Assembly: GCA_003555415.1 (NCBI GenBank)
Contig: PWHX01000154.1
Span: forward strand, 1 to 12,845
Source of the DNA: Syntrophomonadaceae bacterium
GTDB taxonomy: Bacteria > Bacillota > Dethiobacteria > SKNC01
Reading direction: 5' to 3'
DNA: 12,845 nucleotides
This document shows, one piece after another, positions 1-6,519 of the stretch (within the stretch, counting starts at the first letter, position 1; each line of letters begins with the position of its first letter). The position numbers and the translations under genes were made by a program. The notes below the pieces were generated by a model that searched no databases, was not told the origin of the DNA, and saw only the letters and a program-made list of their open reading frames with translations.

Positions 1-3000
1 CTTCATTGGTGAACTCATCCTTAATTTTACGCTTGCTGCGCCGCCGGTCATGAAGATAGCCTTCCTCATCATCGGAATCATCGTCTTCACTTTCCTCTTC
101 AATATCTACTTTATCTACTTTTTCAAAAGTGAACTCCTCATCCTCATCCTCATCCTCATCCTCATCTTCTTCTTTAAGAGCTTCAAGATCGAATTCGGTA
201 CCATGCAGCTCTTCCGAGATTTCTCCCTTCTCCAGGGAGGACACTTTTACCAGGTCAATACCTCCAACTGCATCTTCTGCATAAATATCTCCAGAGTTTT
301 TCTGTGATGTGATAATTTCCTCATCTTCAGTATTTTCATCTTCAGCTTCTTCATTTTCTTCAACTTCTTTTTCTTTATTTTCTTTATCAAGCTCTTCTTT
401 TTCTGTTCCTTCTATATCAATTTGTAACTCCTCTTTAAGGTCATATATTTCTTCTTCATCTTCTCTTATAGGAATCTCACCCGTTTCTTCACTGAGCAAC
501 TTAACATCCATGCCTAAGCTCTGCAACTCTTTCACCAGAACCTTAAAGGACTCAGGAACACCCGGCTCAGGTATATTCTCTCCTTTAACTATTGCTTCAT
601 ACGTTTTTACCCTACCTACCACATCATCTGATTTAACTGTAAGGATTTCCTGCAGCGTATAGGCTGACCCATAAGCTTCCAGGGCCCATACCTCCATTTC
701 TCCAAATCTCTGTCCACCAAACTGAGCCTTTCCACCCAGGGGCTGCTGTGTAACTAGAGAGTAAGGTCCGGTAGAGCGGGCATGAATTTTATCGTCTACC
801 AGGTGGGCCAACTTTAACATATAAACGTAACCAACTGCTACCTCATTGTCAAAGGGCTCCCCGGTTCTACCATCATATAAAGGGGTTTTTCCGTTTTCCG
901 GGAGCTTGGCCTCAGCCAGAGCTTCAAAAATATCCTCCTCTACAGCACCATCAAATACCGGCGAAGCTACATGATAACCTGTAGCTTTAGCCGCCCATCC
1001 CATATGGGCTTCCAGGACCTGACCTATGTTCATCCTGGAGGGTACTCCCAGAGGATTTAAAACAATATCTACCGGAGCTCCATCGGTTAAAAAGGGCATA
1101 TCCTCCTCGGGAAGGATCCGGGCAATTACTCCCTTGTTCCCGTGTCGTCCGGCCATCTTGTCACCTTCTGAAATTTTTCTTTTCTGAGCTACATAAACTC
1201 TCACCAGTTCGTTTACTCCAGGAGGCAGCTCATCTCCCGCTTCCCGGGAAAATACCTTAACTTCTACTACCATACCGGATTCACCGTGAGGAACTCTTAA
1301 CGAGGTGTCTCTGACTTCCCTGGCTTTCTCTCCAAAAATAGCCCGCAGAAGCCTTTCTTCCGCAGTTAGCTCAGTTTCTCCCTTGGGAGTAACTTTACCC
1401 ACCAGGATATCCCCGGCCCTGACCTCAGCACCTACCCGGATTATCCCCAGTTCGTCAAGGTCTTTTAGGGCATCTTCCCCTACATTAGGTATATCCCTGG
1501 TTATTTCTTCCGGTCCCAATTTTGTGTCCCGGGCTTCTGCCTCGTACTCTTCTATATGAATGGAAGTAAAAACATCATCTTTTACCATACGTTCGCTTAA
1601 TAAAATAGCATCTTCGTAATTATAGCCTTCCCAGGGGACAAAAGCTACCAGCACGTTTTTACCCAAAGCCATTTCACCTAAATCTGTACAGGATCCATCG
1701 GCAATGATGTCTCCATTTTCTACCCGTTGTCCGCTCCTAACATTAGGTCTCTGATTCATGCAGGTTCCCTGGTTGGACCTCTTAAACTTTTGCAACTTGT
1801 AAACATCCGTACCTTTTTCATATTTATGAGTTATCTCCGGGCTTTCAAAAATTTCTCCGGTTCGACCGTTAATTATCCGGGGGTCTAATTCATCATCCCT
1901 TTTAATGACTATCTCATCTGCCGTCACCCTGGCCACTTCTCCCGTTGACCTGGAAATAACAACGACTCCCGAATCTTTAGCCGCCTTATGTTCCATTCCG
2001 GTACCTACTAAAGGAGCCTCCGCATCTAAAAGGGGGACCGACTGACGCTGCATGTTTGAGCCCATTAGGGCTCTGTTGGCATCATCATTTTCCAGGAAAG
2101 GAATCAGAGCGGTAGCCACACTAACCAGCTGCTTAGGAGAAACATCCATATAATCAATCTCCTGGGGCGGCTTTGTTAAAACTTCGTGCTGATAACGGCA
2201 AATAATCTTATTACTGAGGAATTTGTCCTCTTCATCCAGAAGAGCATTGGCCTGAGCAACAACATAGTTATCCTCATCGTCAGCGGTAAGATAAACTATT
2301 TCACTGGTAACACTGCCTTCTTCTTTATTTACTTTGCGATAAGGCGTTTCCATAAAACCATATTTGTTAATTCTAGCAAAAGTACTTAGTGAGCCAATCA
2401 ACCCGATATTAGGACCTTCTGGAGTTTCAATAGGACATACCCTACCATAGTGGGAGTGGTGAACATCCCGAACTTCAAAGCCGGCCCTTTCCCTGCTGAG
2501 TCCACCGGGACCAAGGGCGCTTAACCTTCTTTTATGAGTAAGTTCAGCCAGGGGATTGGTTTGGTCCATAAACTGAGACAGCTGACTGCTTCCAAAAAAC
2601 TCTTTTATAGCTGCTATAACCGGTCTTATATTAATCAGGGCCTGTGGTGTAATGGCATCCACATCCTGAATAGTCATTCTTTCCCGAACTACCCTTTCCA
2701 TGCGGGAAAGTCCTATGCGAAACTGGTTCTGCAGCAGTTCACCAACACTTCTTAATCGCCTGTTACCTAGATGGTCTATATCATCAACGTTTCCCACGTT
2801 ATCCATTAAATTTAATAAGTAACCTACAGAAGCAACAATGTCTTCTTTAGCAAGGTTTTTAATACTCAAATCTATATTTTCATTAGTGATTACTGTACAT
2901 ACTTTATTTTCTGGACCAAATACTTTTACGCTGTCAATATTTTTCTCCCGTAAAAGATCACATATTTTTTCAGTTATCCTTTGTTCCGCTTCAACCAGAA

Positions 3001-3898
3001 CAGAACCTGTTTCCGAATCTATAACGTCTTCGGCCAAGACTTTACCTAAAATTCTGCTGATAAAGGAAAGTTTTTTATTAACCTTATATCTTCCTACATG
3101 GGCAAAATCATAACGCCTGGAATCAAAAAACAAGGAATCAAAAAGAGACCTGGCATTTTCTACGTTTAATGGTTCACCGGGTCTGAGCCTTTTATAAACT
3201 TCTAAAAGACCTGATTCTCCAGAATCAGTATGATCCTTTTCTATAGTGCTTAAAATCCTGCTATTGTTATCATACAGCTTTTTAATGTCCTGATCTGTTT
3301 CATGCCCAATAGCTCTCAGCAGTACTGTAACCGGAACTTTTCTGGTTCTATCTACTCTTACAAAAATAACTTCATTAGCATCCGTTTCAAATTCCAGCCA
3401 CGCCCCCCGATTGGGAATAATGGTTCCACTAAAAAGCTGTCTACCGCTGGTATCCGTTTGGGAATTATAATAAACGCCCGGAGAACGAACCAGCTGGCTG
3501 ACTATTACTCTTTCTGCTCCATTAATAATAAAAGTTCCGTTTTCCGTCATTAAAGGAAAATCTCCCATAAAGACTTCCTGTTCTTTAACTTCTCCTGTTT
3601 CTTTATTTATCAGGCGGACTTTAACCCTTAACGGAACAGCATAAGTTACATCCCTTTCCTTACATTCTTCTACAGAATACTTGGGTTTACCTAAAGAATA
3701 ACCTATAAATTCTAAAATTAAATTTCCTGTAAAATCCTTGATAGGGGATATATCGTTAAACATCTCCTGCAGACCCTGGTCCAAAAACCACCGGTAAGAA
3801 CTTTTTTGAACTTCAATAAGATCCGGCAGGTCTAAAACTTCTTGAATCCGGGCATAGTTCCTTCTTTCCCTCTTGCCTACCGTAACAACGTTGGACAT
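1..3898 (-). CDS. rpoB: DNA-directed RNA polymerase subunit beta (3' end outside the window)
   Basis: The beta subunit forms one jaw of the RNA polymerase active-site cleft. I translated the frame from the ATG at 3898 to the window edge: 1299 codons, no stop or frameshift. The start reads MSNVVTVGKRERRNYARI and has AGGGGTGA about 9 bases upstream. Visible signatures are NGAERVIVSQLVRSPG near residue 125, the rifampicin region around residues 437-465 (SQLSQFMDQTNPLAELTHKR, with His at 455 and Ser at 460, all sensitive-type residues), GDKMAGRHGNKGV near 912-925, and GGKAQFGGQRFGEMEVWALE near 1054-1075. The conserved core ends at about residue 1137 (MDVKLLSEE). A tail of at least 160 residues follows: 69 of residues 1137-1279 are Asp or Glu, then comes a basic patch (RRRSKRKIK, 1285-1293). 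Bacillus RpoB is about 1190 residues with a much shorter acidic tail. The upstream neighbour is rng, not rplL, which is unusual. Confidence 0.98.
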   Translation of the reverse strand, partial: MSNVVTVGKRERRNYARIQEVLDLPDLIEVQKSSYRWFLDQGLQEMFNDISPIKDFTGNLILEFIGYSLGKPKYSVEECKERDVTYAVPLRVKVRLINKETGEVKEQEVFMGDFPLMTENGTFIINGAERVIVSQLVRSPGVYYNSQTDTSGRQLFSGTIIPNRGAWLEFETDANEVIFVRVDRTRKVPVTVLLRAIGHETDQDIKKLYDNNSRILSTIEKDHTDSGESGLLEVYKRLRPGEPLNVENARSLFDSLFFDSRRYDFAHVGRYKVNKKLSFISRILGKVLAEDVIDSETGSVLVEAEQRITEKICDLLREKNIDSVKVFGPENKVCTVITNENIDLSIKNLAKEDIVASVGYLLNLMDNVGNVDDIDHLGNRRLRSVGELLQNQFRIGLSRMERVVRERMTIQDVDAITPQALINIRPVIAAIKEFFGSSQLSQFMDQTNPLAELTHKRRLSALGPGGLSRERAGFEVRDVHHSHYGRVCPIETPEGPNIGLIGSLSTFARINKYGFMETPYRKVNKEEGSVTSEIVYLTADDEDNYVVAQANALLDEEDKFLSNKIICRYQHEVLTKPPQEIDYMDVSPKQLVSVATALIPFLENDDANRALMGSNMQRQSVPLLDAEAPLVGTGMEHKAAKDSGVVVISRSTGEVARVTADEIVIKRDDELDPRIINGRTGEIFESPEITHKYEKGTDVYKLQKFKRSNQGTCMNQRPNVRSGQRVENGDIIADGSCTDLGEMALGKNVLVAFVPWEGYNYEDAILLSERMVKDDVFTSIHIEEYEAEARDTKLGPEEITRDIPNVGEDALKDLDELGIIRVGAEVRAGDILVGKVTPKGETELTAEERLLRAIFGEKAREVRDTSLRVPHGESGMVVEVKVFSREAGDELPPGVNELVRVYVAQKRKISEGDKMAGRHGNKGVIARILPEEDMPFLTDGAPVDIVLNPLGVPSRMNIGQVLEAHMGWAAKATGYHVASPVFDGAVEEDIFEALAEAKLPENGKTPLYDGRTGEPFDNEVAVGYVYMLKLAHLVDDKIHARSTGPYSLVTQQPLGGKAQFGGQRFGEMEVWALEAYGSAYTLQEILTVKSDDVVGRVKTYEAIVKGENIPEPGVPESFKVLVKELQSLGMDVKLLSEETGEIPIREDEEEIYDLKEELQIDIEGTEKEELDKENKEKEVEENEEAEDENTEDEEIITSQKNSGDIYAEDAVGGIDLVKVSSLEKGEISEELHGTEFDLEALKEEDEDEDEDEDEEFTFEKVDKVDIEEESEDDDSDDEEGYLHDRRRSKRKIKDEFTNE
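137..166 (-). repeat. Hexanucleotide tandem repeat (GATGAG x5) inside rpoB
   Basis: Five perfect tandem copies of CTCATC on the plus strand, read as GATGAG on the coding strand. They encode five Asp-Glu pairs in the acidic RpoB tail, about residues 1245-1254. Gain or loss of a unit by slippage would keep the reading frame and change the tail length by two residues. The repeat sits in a wider acidic-codon tract, so it probably reflects low-complexity coding sequence rather than an independent element. Confidence 0.9.
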
Positions 3899-4015
3899 AT
3901 AAAAGTTTCACCCCTAACTAAAAATACTTAACAAACCAAAAGAAAAAAGAATAACAAAAGAAAAAATCTGGCAAATATAGCATAACATAAACTAATATTC
4001 CTTAATTCTAAGAAA

Positions 4016-4043
4016 ATTATACCAGAAAGATAATCATTTTGAA
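4016..4043 (-). promoter_or_regulatory. Putative second rpoB promoter (P2)
   Basis: On the minus strand, TTCAAA (4043-4038), a 16-base spacer and a perfect TATAAT (4021-4016) preceded by TGG, which makes an extended -10. Transcription would start near 4009, giving an rpoB leader of about 110 bases. The -10 is strong and the -35 matches 4 of 6. It lies between rng and rpoB in an AT-rich gap, where chance matches are common. Confidence 0.45.
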
Positions 4044-4064
4044 CTTATTAGACAAGTTCTAATA
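4041..4064 (-). repeat. Overlapping inverted repeats at the rpoB promoter
   Basis: Two perfect inverted repeats share bases. One is TATTAGA, 5 bases, TCTAATA (4046-4064); the other is GAACTT, 7 bases, AAGTTC (4041-4059). They cannot form as stems at the same time. They cover the end of the P1 -10 box and the predicted start of transcription, so they could be an operator or a small structure at the 5' end of the mRNA. The arms are short and AT-rich, so a regulatory role is only inferred. Confidence 0.35.
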
Positions 4065-4090
4065 GTAACACAATCCACAAGTATTGTCAA
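4062..4090 (-). promoter_or_regulatory. Putative main rpoB promoter (P1)
   Basis: On the minus strand, a perfect TTGACA (4090-4085), a 17-base spacer and TACTAT (4067-4062) preceded by TGT (extended -10). This fits a housekeeping sigma-A promoter well. Predicted transcription starts near 4055 and leaves a leader of about 155 bases before the rpoB ATG at 3898. No GC-rich terminator hairpin is visible after the rng stop at 4121, so read-through from rng is also possible. The rest of the 3899-4120 gap is AT-rich, T-rich on the coding strand near rpoB, and holds no other gene I can support. Confidence 0.6.
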
Positions 4091-4120
4091 GTTTCTATTG
4101 TCGGCTTTTTTAAAAAAAAA

Positions 4121-5809
4121 TTAATTGTTTGCAAGTTTAGCCCTGGCATAGGTCTTGGCAACCTCTGTTATTTCTACTTCCACATCCTTCCCTACATAAG
4201 CACCACCGGCCTGGACATCAATAATAAAGCCCTGAATTCTGGCAATGCCGTCGTAAGGATTGGTCAGATGAGGCTCTTCAATTTTAACCTGATATACTTG
4301 TCCTAAATTTACAGGTGAAGCTAACCTGGATACATCCCTTTCCTCTCCAACCATGATGACTTTATACTTTTCAACATGCATGGTATCGGATCCCCTAATA
4401 AAAATAGTTTTATTTGTCTCCTGTTCAATTTTTCTAAGGTTTGACCCGTTGCTTCCGATTAATAAAGCCGCAACATCTTGATTAACCTCCAAAAGTATGG
4501 CTTCGCCTTCCTCTGAGGTCAATATTTTTTTTAATGTTCTTTCGATTTTACTGCTCATTACCTCTATAGATAAAACTTTTCCTTTCCCATCACAGTAAGA
4601 ACAGGACTGCATAAGAACCGCATACAAACCCTGCCTGACTTTTTTTCTGGTCATTTCAACCAATCCTAAATTGGTCATTCCTAAAATATGGGCCTTGGTA
4701 CGATCCTTTTTTAAATTTTCCTCCAGGATCGCCAGAACATTATTTTCATGTTCTTTATTAGTCATGTCAATGAAGTCAATTATAATAATGCCCCCAATAT
4801 CCCTCATTCTTAGCTGTCGAGGAATTTCCCTGGCAGCCTCCTTATTAGTTTTATACACTGTATCTTCCAGATTTTTGCTGCCTATATACTTCCCGGTATT
4901 AACATCAATCACAGTCAAGGCTTCAGGTTGATCAAACACCAGGTATCCTCCACAGTTCAACCATACATTACGCTTCAGTGCTTTTTCTATTTCATTCTCC
5001 AGGTTGTACTTGTCAAATATAGGTTTTTCCCCTCGATAAAAGAAAATTTTATTTTTTAATGCCGGAGAAACATAATCCAGTATCTCCAAAACTTTTTCGT
5101 ACTCATACTTAGTATCAATTAGTAGCTGGTGAATATCATCATTAAACAAGTCTCTAACAATACGGTATATTAAGTTTAAATCCTGATGAACCAGGGAAGG
5201 AGCATCTTTAAATTTGACCCTCTGTTGAATCTTTACCCACATTCTCATTAGAAATTCTATTTCTTGTCTTAAACATTCTGAATCTTTGCCTTCGGCTACA
5301 GTCCTTACAATCATCCCCATATCTTCTGCTTTTATAGACTCGGCCAGTTTTTTCAAACGCTGCCTCTCTTCGGCTTTTTCAATTCTCCGGGAAATCCCAA
5401 TGTACTTTACGGTCGGCATTAACACTAAAAACCTCCCCGGGAGAGTGATCTGGCAGGTAACCCGGGCGCCTTTATTGCCAAAAGGTTCCTTCACTACCTG
5501 AACTAAAATTTTGTCCCCAACCTTTAATAGCTCTTCTATCGTTTTCTTTTTATCGTTACTTGATGATTTTTTTTCTTTATCACCTGACAGCACATCATCA
5601 ACATATAGGAAGGCATTTCTCTCCAGACCAATATCAACAAAAGCAGCCTGCATTCCAGGCAAAACATTTTCCACTACCCCGTAATAAACATTACCTACAA
5701 CTCTCTGGTGAATAGGTCTTTCAATATATATCTCAACTAATTCACCCTCCTCTAAAACTGCTACCCTTGTTTCTCTATTATCACAGTTTACAATAATTTT
5801 CTTATTCAT
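4121..5809 (-). CDS. rng: Ribonuclease G (RNase E/G family)
   Basis: Endoribonuclease of the RNase E/G family, which cuts single-stranded AU-rich RNA in mRNA decay and rRNA processing. The protein has 562 residues from MNKKIIVNCDNRETRV. An S1 domain spans about 36-120 (RVVGNVYYGVVENVLPGMQA) and carries a charged low-complexity insert at 75-91 (SGDKEKKSSSNDKKKTI). The catalytic region holds the two expected metal-binding aspartates, D302 (TVIDVNTG) and D345 (IIIIDFIDM), and the zinc-link cysteines C403 and C406 (CSYCDGKG). A GxxG-containing stretch at about 450-462 and a TRAM-like beta domain at about 503-560 follow. Downstream of spoIVFB, the radical SAM gene and DUF2344 is its usual place in Clostridia; its usual follower rplU is absent. 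An in-frame ATG at 5830 would add seven residues, but family members begin close to 5809. Confidence 0.95.
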   Translation of the reverse strand: MNKKIIVNCDNRETRVAVLEEGELVEIYIERPIHQRVVGNVYYGVVENVLPGMQAAFVDIGLERNAFLYVDDVLSGDKEKKSSSNDKKKTIEELLKVGDKILVQVVKEPFGNKGARVTCQITLPGRFLVLMPTVKYIGISRRIEKAEERQRLKKLAESIKAEDMGMIVRTVAEGKDSECLRQEIEFLMRMWVKIQQRVKFKDAPSLVHQDLNLIYRIVRDLFNDDIHQLLIDTKYEYEKVLEILDYVSPALKNKIFFYRGEKPIFDKYNLENEIEKALKRNVWLNCGGYLVFDQPEALTVIDVNTGKYIGSKNLEDTVYKTNKEAAREIPRQLRMRDIGGIIIIDFIDMTNKEHENNVLAILEENLKKDRTKAHILGMTNLGLVEMTRKKVRQGLYAVLMQSCSYCDGKGKVLSIEVMSSKIERTLKKILTSEEGEAILLEVNQDVAALLIGSNGSNLRKIEQETNKTIFIRGSDTMHVEKYKVIMVGEERDVSRLASPVNLGQVYQVKIEEPHLTNPYDGIARIQGFIIDVQAGGAYVGKDVEVEITEVAKTYARAKLANN

Positions 5810-5816
5810 AAATAAT

Positions 5817-5825
5817 TCATCTCCT
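5817..5825 (-). promoter_or_regulatory. Ribosome binding site choosing the rng start
   Basis: AGGAGATGA lies 7 bases before the ATG at 5809 and differs by one base from the full anti-16S complement AGGAGGTGA. It favours the MNKKIIVN start over the upstream in-frame ATG at 5830. That ATG has only an imperfect GGGAAGTGG before it and would add residues not typical of the family. Confidence 0.65.
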
Positions 5826-5853
5826 AACATAAACCACTTCCCGGTTTATTAAG

Positions 5854-6519
5854 CTACTTTCCCCCCTCCAAAAATAACTTTTTCCTGTGTATTTTTTTAT
5901 TAGTAATAGTCAAAGGTGCTTCCTTTTCAATAATACTCATAATTTCCTGAGGTTTTATGCTCCCCCCAGCCCCTGTCTTTAAATGCATTTCAACCTCCCC
6001 TTGAAAACTATTGACCGACATAACCTCCAGGTGTTCAATAAGAGGGATTATATCTATTTTTTTTGTTTTTTTCTTCTTTTGCCGGGTAATCTCCAACTCT
6101 TTTCTCTGCAGCAGTTTTTTAACTGTTTCTTTTAATTTATTAACGTTTAACGACTCTTCCGTTTGAAATCTTACCCGGTAAAGGCAAGAGCTTACCCTGG
6201 AAGTTAAAGAAGAATCTTCCTGCGATGCTTCTGTTACCTCTTTTATAGATATACCTTCCGGTAGTTGAAAGGAAAGCCGATCTTTTACTTCCTGGGGATT
6301 CAGTTCATCAACAATTTCTGCTTCCAAATATTCTCCACTGCTGGTACAGCCCAAAGGAAGAGCCAGAGCAAAAGATATTTTAGGCTGAGGATTAAAGCCT
6401 CCTTTTAAACCCAGCTTTATGCCTGCCCGCCTGAAAGCCCTGGTAAAAAGGCGCTGTAGGTCCAGGTGAGAAATAAACTTAAGGGGTTCTTCTTTGGAAA
6501 ATTTAAGCCTTAATTTCAT
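5854..6519 (-). CDS. Radical SAM-linked protein, DUF2344 (TIGR03936-type)
   Basis: A 221-residue protein that starts MKLRLKFSKEEPLKFISHLD and continues with QRLFTRAFRRAGI and KGGFNPQPKISFALALPLG near residues 22-57. These are hallmarks of the DUF2344 family, which is encoded next to, or fused with, the TIGR03960-type radical SAM protein. Its biochemical role is not known to me. The start codon lies 17 bases inside the end of the radical SAM gene, with GGGGGAG about 10 bases upstream, which points to translational coupling and a shared complex or pathway. A lysine-rich stretch (RQKKKKTKK, about residues 146-154) splits the N-terminal domain from the C-terminal part. It could bind nucleic acid, but this is only a guess. 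rng follows 44 bases downstream. Confidence 0.9.
   Translation of the reverse strand: MKLRLKFSKEEPLKFISHLDLQRLFTRAFRRAGIKLGLKGGFNPQPKISFALALPLGCTSSGEYLEAEIVDELNPQEVKDRLSFQLPEGISIKEVTEASQEDSSLTSRVSSCLYRVRFQTEESLNVNKLKETVKKLLQRKELEITRQKKKKTKKIDIIPLIEHLEVMSVNSFQGEVEMHLKTGAGGSIKPQEIMSIIEKEAPLTITNKKIHRKKLFLEGGK

Noticed and set aside
50..662. Plus-strand open frames of 85 and 117 residues opposite the rpoB tail, one with repeated Leu-Ile
   Set aside because: They are the antisense reading of Asp/Glu-rich codons and the GATGAG repeat in rpoB. Low-complexity composition and the intact rpoB frame explain them.
2500..2600. Possible rifampicin-resistance change in rpoB (Thr instead of Asn two residues after the conserved Asp of MDQ)
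   Set aside because: Bacillus subtilis wild type also has DQTNP here, and the residues usually changed in resistance (equivalents of E. coli Q513, D516, H526, S531) are all sensitive-type.
4100..4122. T-run next to A-run after the rng stop, as a possible terminator
   Set aside because: There is no GC-containing stem before the T-run, only an A/T palindrome, so I cannot call an intrinsic terminator.
6057..6072. A8 and A7 runs in the DUF2344 coding strand as a programmed slippage site
   Set aside because: They encode lysine and nearby residues in an intact frame, AT-rich genomes have such runs by chance, and no alternative frame of interest follows.
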